This document shows positions 34,485 through 46,796 of a DNA stretch of 64,000 bases, one piece after another. Where the stretch lies: the NCBI GenBank assembly GCA_020831845.1, contig JAFIFV010000061.1, positions 1 through 64,000 on the forward strand, given 5' to 3'. Every line of letters starts with the position of its first letter. Positions within the stretch are counted from its first letter, which is position 1. The notes beneath the pieces are model-generated. The model was not told the origin of the DNA, searched no databases, and saw only the letters and a list, made by a program, of their open reading frames with translations. Made by a program: the position numbers and the translations under genes. This DNA is from Ectothiorhodospiraceae bacterium (GTDB lineage: Bacteria > Pseudomonadota > Gammaproteobacteria > Nitrococcales > Aquisalimonadaceae).

Positions 34485-35702
34485 TCAGCTGTAGTTGATT
34501 CCCATCACGCGCCGTACTTCCTCCAGGGTCTCCCTGGCGGTGCTACGCGCCTTTTCCGCACCCTCGGCCACAATGGTGCGCACCGTTTCCGGGTCCTCCT
34601 CGTATTCCCTGGCGCGGCGGCGAATCGGCTCCAGTTCCGCCAGCACGCCCTCGATCACCGGCTTCTTGCAGTCCAGACAGCCGATACCGGCAGTGGTACA
34701 GCCCTTCTGGACCCAGTCCCGCGTGTCCTGATCGGAGTACACCTTGTGGAATTCCCAGACCGGGCACTTCTCGGGGGTGCCGGGGTCCGTGCGCCGGACA
34801 CGCGCCGGATCTGTGGGCATGGTGCGTATCTTCTGTTCCACTTCAGCCGGATCATCGCGCAGGGCGATGGTGTTGCCGTAAGACTTGGACATCTTCTGTC
34901 CATCCAGGCCCGGCATTTTCGCGGCCGGCGTGAGCATTGCCTGCGGCTCCGGCAGAATGACCACACCGCTGCCGTCCAGATAACCGTGCAGGCGCTCACG
35001 GTCGGCCAGGGTGATGTTCTGCTGGCCCTGTACCAGGGCCCGGGCAACTTCCAGCGCCTCCTGGTCACCCTGCTCCTGATACTTCTTCCGCAGGCCGTGG
35101 TAGATCTTGTTGTTCTTCTTGCCCATCTTGCGGGCCGCTTCCTCGGCTTTCGCCTCGAAACCGGGCTCCCGCCCGAACTGGTGGTTGAAGCGTCGCGCGA
35201 TCTCGCGGGTCAGCTCCACATGGGCCACCTGGTCCTCGCCCACCGGCACGGCGGTGGCCCGGTAGATGAGAATATCGGCTGACTGCAGCAGCGGATAGCC
35301 CAGGAACCCATAGGTGGCGAGATCCTTTTCCCGCAGCTTCTCCTGCTGGTCCTTGTAGGTAGGGACCCGTTCCAGCCAACCCAGCGGCGTAATCATGGAG
35401 AGCAACAGGTGCAATTCGGCATGCTCGGGCACCTGGGACTGGATGAACAGCTTGGCCAGGCTGGGGTTCACCCCGCAGGCAAGCCAGTCGATGAGCATGT
35501 CCCAGACATGATCGGCGATGACTTCACGCTCATCGTAGTGCGTGGTCAGCGCATGCCAGTCGGCAATGAAGAAGTAGCATTCGTGTTCCTGCTGCAGCTT
35601 GACCCAGTTCTTCAGGACGCCGTGATAGTGCCCGAGGTGGAGCTTGCCCGTGGGCCGCATACCGGACAGCACACGGTTCTGACGTGATCCTAGCGAACTC
35701 AA
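34485..35702 (-). CDS. trpS: Tryptophan--tRNA ligase with Cys-rich putative [4Fe-4S] motif
   Basis: VLSGMRPTGKLHLGHYHGVLKNW; KMSKSYGNTI; CPVWEFHKVYSDQDTRDWVQKGCTTAGIGCLDC. Confidence 0.95.
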   Translation of the reverse strand: MSSLGSRQNRVLSGMRPTGKLHLGHYHGVLKNWVKLQQEHECYFFIADWHALTTHYDEREVIADHVWDMLIDWLACGVNPSLAKLFIQSQVPEHAELHLLLSMITPLGWLERVPTYKDQQEKLREKDLATYGFLGYPLLQSADILIYRATAVPVGEDQVAHVELTREIARRFNHQFGREPGFEAKAEEAARKMGKKNNKIYHGLRKKYQEQGDQEALEVARALVQGQQNITLADRERLHGYLDGSGVVILPEPQAMLTPAAKMPGLDGQKMSKSYGNTIALRDDPAEVEQKIRTMPTDPARVRRTDPGTPEKCPVWEFHKVYSDQDTRDWVQKGCTTAGIGCLDCKKPVIEGVLAELEPIRRRAREYEEDPETVRTIVAEGAEKARSTARETLEEVRRVMGINYS

Positions 35703-35859
35703 ATGGCCTCCTCGCCGATTCGGGTACCGATACGTTTCGAAGCGTCGGATGATAACGCAGATTCATACGGATCAGGCAGTCTCGCCTTTGCCAAGCCACA
35801 TCGCGGGAACAGGATGCCCACTGCAGCGACAACAGGACAAGCCGGGGCCATCTGGACGC

Positions 35860-36483
35860 TCATGTCTCGAAAACGCTGGCATCCCCCTTGCCATGACGTA
35901 TCACCTCCGGGGCGCCGTCATAGAGGTCCACCACGGTGGAGGGTTCCATGCCGCAGGCGCCGCCATCGATGATCAGGTCCACCAGCTTGCCGATACGATC
36001 ACGGATATCCGGCGCCTCGGTAAACGGCATGTCCTGCTCCGGCAGCAGCAGACTGGTGGTCATCAGCGGTTCACTCAACTCCTCGAGCAGGGCCCGGCTG
36101 ATGGGGTGATCCGGCACACGGATGCCGATGGACTTCCGCTTCGGGTGCTGCAACCGCCGCGGCACTTCGCTGGTGGCCCGCAGGATGAAGGTGTATGGCC
36201 CCGGGGTGAAAGCCTTGAGCAGACGGTAGGCGGTGTTCTCCACCCGCGCGTAGGTGCCGATTTCCGACAGGTCGCGGCAGGCCAGCGTGAAATTGTGGCG
36301 ATCGCCCAACTGCCTGATCTGACGGATGCGATCCACCGCCGACTTCTCACCCATGCGGCAACCCAGGGCATACGTCGAATCCGTGGGGTAGACGATCACA
36401 CCGCCCTCCTCCAGGATCTTCACGGCCTGGCGGATCAGGCGCGGCTGGGGGGTTTCGGGGTGAATGTCGAAATACTGGCTCAT
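35860..36483 (-). CDS. YciO/Sua5/YrdC family protein
   Basis: [48 protein letters not shown]. Confidence 0.9.
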   Translation of the reverse strand: MSQYFDIHPETPQPRLIRQAVKILEEGGVIVYPTDSTYALGCRMGEKSAVDRIRQIRQLGDRHNFTLACRDLSEIGTYARVENTAYRLLKAFTPGPYTFILRATSEVPRRLQHPKRKSIGIRVPDHPISRALLEELSEPLMTTSLLLPEQDMPFTEAPDIRDRIGKLVDLIIDGGACGMEPSTVVDLYDGAPEVIRHGKGDASVFET

Positions 36484-36668
36484 GCTCTCTCCCGGCGACC
36501 GACCAGCCCCGGGGGGGTGGTCTTGCACCGTCAATCAGTGTGTTAAGCTCGGCTCCGGATCGCAGCGCAGCGCGCCCGCCATCAGGAAACTCCGACCCTG
36601 CCGCGGTCGCGTGGACGCTACAGCGTTTCCTCGGGAAACAGTCTGGCACATCGGGGAGTCAATTAACC

Positions 36669-36968
36669 ATGTACTACGCCATTATCTCGCAGGACGTGGA
36701 AAACAGCCTGCCGCTGCGCAAGCAGGCGCGTCCAGCGCATATCGAACGCCTGGAGACACTGAAGGCCGAAGGCCGTCTACTGATCGCCGGGCCGTTTCCG
36801 GCCATGGACAGCCCGGATCCCGGCGAGGCGGGCTTCACCGGCAGCCTGGTGGTGGCAGAGTTCGCCTCACTGGAACAGGCGCAGACCTGGGCCAACGCCG
36901 ATCCCTACGTCGCCGCCGGCGTCTACGCCGATGTGACGGTAAAGCCCTACAAGAAGGTGCTGCCATGA
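36669..36968 (+). CDS. YciI family protein
   Basis: [45 protein letters not shown]. Confidence 0.92.
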   Translation: MYYAIISQDVENSLPLRKQARPAHIERLETLKAEGRLLIAGPFPAMDSPDPGEAGFTGSLVVAEFASLEQAQTWANADPYVAAGVYADVTVKPYKKVLP

Positions 36969-37255
36969 GCGAGGCACGGGTACGCATGATCGAGGAGCGG
37001 CTGCGCTCGGCGATGGCCGCGGAGCATCTGGACGTGGAGGATGAATCCCACCTGCACGCCGGCCACGCCGGTGCCCGGGACGGACGCGGCCACTTCCGCG
37101 TTGTGGTGGTCAGCGACGCGTTTGCGGGCAAGTCCCCGCTCCAGCGCCACAGGCTGGTCTACCAGGCCATGGGGGAGGCCATGGAGACGGACATCCACGC
37201 ATTGAGCATTCAGGCGCTGACGCTGTCGGAACATCAGAGGGTTTCGGGGGACTAA
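36965..37255 (+). CDS. bolA: BolA family protein
   Basis: [10 protein letters not shown]...[44 protein letters not shown]. Confidence 0.92.
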   Translation: MSEARVRMIEERLRSAMAAEHLDVEDESHLHAGHAGARDGRGHFRVVVVSDAFAGKSPLQRHRLVYQAMGEAMETDIHALSIQALTLSEHQRVSGD

Positions 37256-37467
37256 GGAAACGCTGATCGTTCCCCGAGGTCTTCCCGTAGCCGGACGCAG
37301 TTCCGATATTGTCCCTCACGGGAATCGGGCGCCTGGATCCTCCTTCTCCACCCGTGAAGGCGTGCGACAGCGCCACGGATGATGCGGCCGGGTCCGCCGG
37401 AAGACCAGCGCGCCGCGTGGCTCCGGCACTAGCATGCCGGCCGGCAATCAACAACAACAGGGTCGTC

Positions 37468-40523
<3,056 letters not shown>

Positions 40524-40682
40524 TCATACTAGAAGCGTGACGGTCGGAACTTTGCCAGTGCCGATTCGATCCAAAGACATAGCAAGGATGCGTGCGGCCG
40601 CCCCGGCTGAACACCGCCCAGAATAGCCGATTTGCCGGGTCGCTCGGTCGCAGGCAATGGGTCTTTTACCATGGGGGTCCGT

Positions 40683-42623
40683 ATGGTTGATCAGTCCAAG
40701 CGCCAGAATTCCTTCGTCGATTCCCTCGTCAGTTACGCGAACGAGCACAAGGCCAAGCACTGGGAGGGCACGTTCGACCAGTTCATGCGGGATATCTTCC
40801 CGACCCAGCCGGCTGCGCTCAGCCGAACCAGCCATCAGTACAACTGGGACATGATCCGCTGGCATGGCGCAAAGGAATCGGGCAACGGTGACGACACCGT
40901 CCGTTACGGCCTGTTCTCCCGGGACCTGTTCGGCATGGACGAGTCGCTGGACCGTGTGGCCAACTATTTCAAGGCAGCCAGCGAAGGATCGGAGGTGGGC
41001 CGGCGCCTGCTATTGCTGCTGGGGCCGCCGTCCGGCGGCAAATCCAGCCTGGTGACGCTGCTCAAGCGCGGCCTGGAGGAGTACAGCCTGACCGATGAGG
41101 GTGCGCTGTATGCCATCAAGGGCAGCCCCGTGCACGAAAATCCGCTTCTGCTGATCCCCCACAGCAAGCGCGCCGAGTTCCGCGACACCTATGGCGTCAC
41201 CATCGAAGGGGAGCTTTCCCCCTACGCACGCGCCATGCTGGAAGAGGATTACGAGGGGGACTTCACGCGCGTTCCGGTGGAACGCATCTTCATCAGCGAG
41301 GCCGGCCGGGTGGGCGTGGGCACCTATGCCCCACATGACCCGACCACCGCGGACATCGCTGACCTGGTGGGGTCGGTCGACCTCTCCAAGGTGGCGGACT
41401 ACGGCGATGAGGGCAACCCTCGCGCCTGGTCATGGTCCGGTGCTGTCTACGCCGCCAGTCGCGGCCTGCTGGAGATGATCGAAATCCTGAAAGTGAAGCG
41501 GGAGTTCCTCTACCTGCTGCTGACACTGACCCAGGAAAAGAACATCAAGGTCTCTCGCTTCCCGCTGATCTACATGGATCAGACCATCGTCGCCCACACC
41601 AATCTGGCGGAATTCCGCAAGTTCCTGCAGGAAAAGGAGAACGAAGCGCTGCTGGACCGCATGGTCATCATCCAGGTGCCGTACACGCTGCGCTATACCG
41701 AGGAAGCGAGGATCTACCAGAAGCTCACCTCATCCACGCCGACCTTCCGTGAGGTGCATCTGGATCCGCACGCCCTGCGCGTGGCGGCGGTATTCGCGGT
41801 GCTGACCAGGCTGAAGCCCTCCGAGCGACCGGATCTGGATCTGAGCAAGAAGGTGCGGCTGCACAATGCCGAGGATGTGGAAGGCGTCTCCAGCTCCGAA
41901 CTGGAGAAGATCCGCAACGAGAATCCGGACGAGGGCATGGAGGGCGTGTCCCCCCGTTTCGTCGTCAACGCCCTGGCCGGTGCCATCAGCAGCAGCGAAC
42001 GAAAGAGCCTTACTGCCATCGACGTGCTGCTGGCGCTGAAGGACACCATCGAATCCGATGCCCGCATGGACGGCAAGCAGAAGAAAGCCTGGATGGACCT
42101 GCTGGTCACCACGCGCAAGGACTTCTACAACCGCTGGGTGAAGGAAGACGTACACAAGGCGCTATTCGTCTCCTTTGAGGAAGAAGCGCAGGAATTGCTG
42201 GACAAATACCTGGACGAGGTGGAAGCGGTGCTGGACAACCGCCAGCTCACCGACCCCATCACCGGCGAGGAACGCGACGCCGACGAACGCTTCCTGCGCG
42301 GCGTGGAGGAGAAGATCGGCATCTCCGACGCCGGCAAGCACTCGTTCCGGCAGGAGGTGGTGCGCAAGGCCATGGCCGCCTACAAGCGGGGCGAGAGCTT
42401 CAGCCTGCAGAGCCATGCGCGCCTGAACGAGGCCGTGGAAAGCTATCTGTTCGAGGAACGCCGGGACGTACTGCGGTTGGTCACATCCTCCGCCCGCCCG
42501 GACGACGAATCCCGCCGCAAGGTGTCGGCGGTGCAGGATCGACTGGTATCCGACTACGGGTATGACGCGCACAGCGCCAACGAGGCGCTGAGCTACGTGA
42601 CCACCCTGTTGTCGCAGGAGTAG
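40683..42623 (+). CDS. prkA: PrkA-type serine protein kinase/AAA protein
   Basis: LLLLLGPPSGGKSSLVTLLKRGLEEYS and full-length PrkA pattern; start set at MVDQSKRQ. Confidence 0.95.
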   Translation: MVDQSKRQNSFVDSLVSYANEHKAKHWEGTFDQFMRDIFPTQPAALSRTSHQYNWDMIRWHGAKESGNGDDTVRYGLFSRDLFGMDESLDRVANYFKAASEGSEVGRRLLLLLGPPSGGKSSLVTLLKRGLEEYSLTDEGALYAIKGSPVHENPLLLIPHSKRAEFRDTYGVTIEGELSPYARAMLEEDYEGDFTRVPVERIFISEAGRVGVGTYAPHDPTTADIADLVGSVDLSKVADYGDEGNPRAWSWSGAVYAASRGLLEMIEILKVKREFLYLLLTLTQEKNIKVSRFPLIYMDQTIVAHTNLAEFRKFLQEKENEALLDRMVIIQVPYTLRYTEEARIYQKLTSSTPTFREVHLDPHALRVAAVFAVLTRLKPSERPDLDLSKKVRLHNAEDVEGVSSSELEKIRNENPDEGMEGVSPRFVVNALAGAISSSERKSLTAIDVLLALKDTIESDARMDGKQKKAWMDLLVTTRKDFYNRWVKEDVHKALFVSFEEEAQELLDKYLDEVEAVLDNRQLTDPITGEERDADERFLRGVEEKIGISDAGKHSFRQEVVRKAMAAYKRGESFSLQSHARLNEAVESYLFEERRDVLRLVTSSARPDDESRRKVSAVQDRLVSDYGYDAHSANEALSYVTTLLSQE

Positions 42624-42668
42624 GGAGCAGGCATCCGTCTCCGCAATCCCGCAACCGGGGGAGCCAAC

Positions 42669-43844
42669 ATGAAGGACGAGGACCGGGCTACCATTTCCGG
42701 CATGGCAAGCCAGAACCGCTGGTACGACCTGTTTTCCCGAGGCGCCCGTGACTGGCTGCGGCACAACGAAAAAGTGCGCGAGGCGGTACGGGAGCAGCTT
42801 CCGGATCTGGTCGCCGGGGCAGACGTACTGTCCCGACCCGGCGACCGTACGCTGCAGGTGCCGGTGCGCTTTCTCGAACACTACCGCTTCCGCCTCCGCG
42901 ACCAACATCAGGGCGAAGGCGTGGGTCAGGGTCCCGGTAAGCCGGGAGATGTCTATCGCCGCGGGCAACCCGGCGGCCAGGGTGACCAATCCGGCGGTGG
43001 CGGCAGTGGCGGCGGCGAATACCGCTTCATGCTGGAACTGAAGATCGACGACATCGTGGACTGGCTCTGGGAGGAGTTGAAGCTGCCGGACCTGAAGCCG
43101 AAATCCACCGATGCGCTGACCGACGAAGCGGTGATCCCGGAAGGCTGGGACCGCCGCGGCCCCCGGGCCAGGCTGGACCGCCGCCGCACCGTGAAGGAAG
43201 CGATCAAGCGTCGCAGCATCCAGCCCGACCGACCCGCCTTTACCGACGACGACCTCCGCTTTCGCCAACTAGCCAGGCGCAAGCGTCCCGCCGTGAACGC
43301 GGTTGTGGCTTTCGTGCTGGATGTCTCGGCCAGCATGGATCCCGGCCGGCGCAAGCTGGCCAAGGCCTTCTTCTTCTGGGCCGCGCAAGGCCTGCGCCGG
43401 CAGTATGGTCAACTTGACACCGTGTTCATTGCCCATACCAACGAAGCCTGGGAGTTCGACGAGGAAGCCTTTTTCCAGGTCACCGCCACCGGCGGCACCG
43501 TCGCCTCCAGCGCCTTCCGGCTGGTGAGCGAGGTATTCGCCGACCGCTATCCGCCGGCGCTCTACAATCAGTACGTGTTCTATGCCTCCGACGGCGACAA
43601 CTTCGCCGATGACCGCCATGCGGCCGAGGCCCTGCTACTGCAACTGGCCTCGCAGGTGAACTTCATGGGCTTTGTGGAGACGCCGCAAAACCGGTTTGAA
43701 TCGTCACGCTCCGAAACGGGGCGGCTGTTCAAGTCGCTGGAAGCGCGCAATCACCCCGTATCCAGCTTCACCGTGCATGGCGACAGCGATATCTGGGAGG
43801 CGATTCGCGCCTTCTTCCAGCAACAGGCGTCTTCAGCCGCCTGA
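42669..43844 (+). CDS. YeaH/YhbH (DUF444) family protein, VWA-like
   Basis: FVLDVSASMDPGRRKLAKAFFFWAAQGLRRQYGQLDTVFIAHTNEAWE; position between prkA and spoVR. Confidence 0.94.
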   Translation: MKDEDRATISGMASQNRWYDLFSRGARDWLRHNEKVREAVREQLPDLVAGADVLSRPGDRTLQVPVRFLEHYRFRLRDQHQGEGVGQGPGKPGDVYRRGQPGGQGDQSGGGGSGGGEYRFMLELKIDDIVDWLWEELKLPDLKPKSTDALTDEAVIPEGWDRRGPRARLDRRRTVKEAIKRRSIQPDRPAFTDDDLRFRQLARRKRPAVNAVVAFVLDVSASMDPGRRKLAKAFFFWAAQGLRRQYGQLDTVFIAHTNEAWEFDEEAFFQVTATGGTVASSAFRLVSEVFADRYPPALYNQYVFYASDGDNFADDRHAAEALLLQLASQVNFMGFVETPQNRFESSRSETGRLFKSLEARNHPVSSFTVHGDSDIWEAIRAFFQQQASSAA

Positions 43845-43877
43845 GCGGGGTACGACAACCGCAACAGGAGCCGAATC

Positions 43878-45299
43878 ATGGGGCACCACCACGATCACGC
43901 CGACTGCCCGGCCACAGGCAATGACGCCCTCTCCGACTATGTTCCGCGACTGGAGGGCATGGCGCGCGATCACGGTCTGAGCTTCTACCCGGTGGACTTC
44001 GAACTGGTCCCCAACACCTTCATGATGGAGGTGGCGGTGTACGGGCTGCCGGTACGCATGCCGCACTGGTCCTTCGGCGTCCGCTATATCTATCAGTACG
44101 TGCAACACCGCATGGGCAACAGCCGCATCTTCGAGGTGGTGTTCCCCGGCGATCCTAACCGTGCCTATCTGGTCAACGACAACGCGTTGCCGGAGAACAC
44201 GCTGGTCACCGCCCACGTGCTCGGCCATGCCGATTTCTCCAAGAACAACAGCCTGTTCCACCGCATGCAGCACCAGGTTGGCTTCCGCATCGTGGAACAG
44301 GCTGCCGCCCGGGCCAACCGCATCCAGGCGGCCATAGAAGAACACGGCACCTCCCGTGTCGAGGCGGTGCTGGATGCGGCGCTGGCACTGGAGCAGCACA
44401 TTGACGTCAACCAGGATCTGAACCGCCCGCCCTACCCCGCCATGTACACACCGAAACCGGCGCGCGCCCCCAGGGACAGCTATGAGGCCCGCTACCGACA
44501 GTTACCCGGGGAGCACACCGACGACCCGGCACCACGCCCGGTGAAGTCAGCCGTCCCTCCGCGGCCGGAGTACGACCTGCTCTGGTTCATCGCGCGCTAC
44601 GCGCCGGAGCTGGAAGACTGGGAACGGGACATCTTCCTGGCCGTAAGAGAGGAATCGTTCTACTTCTATCCGGTCTTCGCCTGCCAGATCATGAACGAGG
44701 GCTGGGCCAGCTACTGGCATGCCCGGCTGCTCCGCGAGGCCAATTTCCTGCCCGGCCAGGTGTATCTGGACGCCATAAAGACCCACTCGGACGTGGTGCG
44801 GCCGTATGGCGGCGGCGAAGCCGTGTCCCTGCAGGTAAACCCGTATCACCTGGGCTTCCGCATGTGGGAGCGCCTGATCGATGACCACGGGCTGGACCGG
44901 GCACTGCAGATACGCAGCGAGGAGGATGATTTCGGCTTCATCCGCAATTATCTGGACCAGGACCTGGCCCGCGAACTGGAATTGTTCAACTACACGCGCA
45001 GGCCCGGGGCTGGCGGCGAGGAGCGCTTCATGGTCAAGGACCGGGATCTGCGCGACCTGCGCGAGAATATCCTGCTGCCCAAGTTCAACTACGGCGCCCC
45101 CCGAATCTACGCCCGCAGCGTGGGCCTGAACGGCAGCCTGACGCTAACGCACGATCATGTCTCCGATGGCCGCGGGCTGGACCTGGCCCGTGCGCGCAAG
45201 GTACTGGACTACATACACCGGGTCTGGCGGCGCACCGTCCGCCTGGAGACCGTGGACCACAGCGGCGAGATCAAGGTGCTCGAAACCGGAGAACCCTGA
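43878..45299 (+). CDS. SpoVR family protein (YcgB-like)
   Basis: GLSFYPVDFELVPNTFMMEVAVYGLPVRMPHWSFGVRY; DLLWFIARYAPELEDWERDIFLAVREESFYFYPVFACQIMNEGWASYWHARL. Confidence 0.95.
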   Translation: MGHHHDHADCPATGNDALSDYVPRLEGMARDHGLSFYPVDFELVPNTFMMEVAVYGLPVRMPHWSFGVRYIYQYVQHRMGNSRIFEVVFPGDPNRAYLVNDNALPENTLVTAHVLGHADFSKNNSLFHRMQHQVGFRIVEQAAARANRIQAAIEEHGTSRVEAVLDAALALEQHIDVNQDLNRPPYPAMYTPKPARAPRDSYEARYRQLPGEHTDDPAPRPVKSAVPPRPEYDLLWFIARYAPELEDWERDIFLAVREESFYFYPVFACQIMNEGWASYWHARLLREANFLPGQVYLDAIKTHSDVVRPYGGGEAVSLQVNPYHLGFRMWERLIDDHGLDRALQIRSEEDDFGFIRNYLDQDLARELELFNYTRRPGAGGEERFMVKDRDLRDLRENILLPKFNYGAPRIYARSVGLNGSLTLTHDHVSDGRGLDLARARKVLDYIHRVWRRTVRLETVDHSGEIKVLETGEP

Positions 45300-45786
45300 C
45301 CCCCTTCTCGTTCCGCTCGGCGCGCGAACCGCCGCCAACCGGGATGCGCGCCTCCACCAGGCATCGCAAAGCCAGGTCGCGCATGCGCTCCACCATCGTG
45401 CAAAGTCCCCGCAACCTCTGGTGAGTGAACCTGCCCTCCAGGCCCGCCTCGTCGATGAACCGCGGGGGCATGGCCACGATGTCCTCGGCGCTGCGTCCCG
45501 AATACACGCTCATGGCCAACGCCATCAGGCCGGCGTCCATGGGGCATTGCGCCGCTCCCAGGTAACCGAACAGCAGGGCGTCGCCGCTGGGCGCGATCCA
45601 CACGCCGGATGCGCAGCCGGGCACCCTGTAGCAACCCTGGCAACGTGAGGCAGGCAGCGAGGGCATGCGCTCCCCCAGGTCCAGCAGATAGTGATAGCGC
45701 TCGTTCCAGTCCGTTAACGCCCGCAGGGTATCGAGGGCGGCAACCTGGTGGCAGACAGGGGTGGGGGTAATCGTGGACAACTGCAT
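45271..45786 (-). CDS. SufE family protein with extra CxxC
   Basis: Ends convergently inside the spoVR 3' end; LPASRCQGCYRVPGCASGVWIAPSGD core with SufE layout. Confidence 0.8.
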   Translation of the reverse strand: MQLSTITPTPVCHQVAALDTLRALTDWNERYHYLLDLGERMPSLPASRCQGCYRVPGCASGVWIAPSGDALLFGYLGAAQCPMDAGLMALAMSVYSGRSAEDIVAMPPRFIDEAGLEGRFTHQRLRGLCTMVERMRDLALRCLVEARIPVGGGSRAERNEKGVRVLRFRAP

Positions 45787-45849
45787 AGCTCAGACTCCAT
45801 TGAGACCATGCAGTCGACTTTAATGCGAATAATTCTTATTTGCAATTAT

Positions 45850-46713
45850 TTATCCGTGCTGTTTCCTTGCTGCCAGGTGAGCCAGCCGACGATACTCTCG
45901 CAGCTCCTCCCGGATATGCTCCACCGACTGCTGCGTCAGATCGCAGCGCTGGGCATCCAGCACATGGCCGTCCAGTTTGTCCGCCAGACGCCGCGCGGTC
46001 TCCAGCATCTGCTCGAAAGCGGTGAGGCCATCGAACGGCGCCGGCAGTTGCATGAACAGCGCAACCCCCGGTGTTTCCATTTCTTCCACACGGTCGGGTT
46101 CGAAGGTGCCGGGCTCCACCATGCTGGCCATGCTGTAGACCGCGACCCGCCCGGAGCGGGTGTCCATGGTGTGATGGAAGATGGAATGCTCCCCGTGGCG
46201 CAGCCCGACGCGCTTGGCCGCATCGACGAGCGCGGGACCGGTGAAGCAATAACCGGCGCCGGCCACCACATGTAGCACGACGATCTTCTGGCCGGCGTCC
46301 TGAAGCACGTCATCGGTGGGTGGGCGCTCGAAACCCGGCAGTTCCGCCTGTCCTCGCTCCACCGGTTCCTGGCGACCGCCCTCTGGCTCGTCCGGAAGCG
46401 AGGAACTGCGCACTCTGGGCGCCGATACCGTCTCGGTGGGGTCGTCGCGAAAACGCCGATCATCCACCGCGTCGTCCACCGGGATGTCCAGATCCACGTC
46501 CAGATCGCCGGAAACGGCATCCGGATCGTCGATCACCAGGTCATCAAGATCCTTCAGCGCGCTATCCACATCATGGTCGGGCCGCCTGCGTTTGCTGCCG
46601 GAACGTCTGCCCAGCCGCAGGCTGCCGCCATTCTCCTGCCAGCGGTAGTAGCCGTACAGACCGGCAATCACCAGCAAGCCGACCAGTAACAGTATCCAGC
46701 GAAGCATATCCAT
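45850..46713 (-). CDS. zipA: Cell division protein ZipA
   Basis: N-terminal TM; variable acidic linker; C-terminal domain IVVLHVVAGAGYCFTGPALVDAAKRVGLRHGEHSIFHH; adjacent to smc. Confidence 0.92.
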   Translation of the reverse strand: MDMLRWILLLVGLLVIAGLYGYYRWQENGGSLRLGRRSGSKRRRPDHDVDSALKDLDDLVIDDPDAVSGDLDVDLDIPVDDAVDDRRFRDDPTETVSAPRVRSSSLPDEPEGGRQEPVERGQAELPGFERPPTDDVLQDAGQKIVVLHVVAGAGYCFTGPALVDAAKRVGLRHGEHSIFHHTMDTRSGRVAVYSMASMVEPGTFEPDRVEEMETPGVALFMQLPAPFDGLTAFEQMLETARRLADKLDGHVLDAQRCDLTQQSVEHIREELREYRRLAHLAARKQHG

Positions 46714-46796
46714 CAGATCGTCCGTCTCATTGATCGGGTCATTATCAAGACTCCCAAGGTTCAACCGTCCCCGGCCGGCTTCCACGAAGGCTCATA

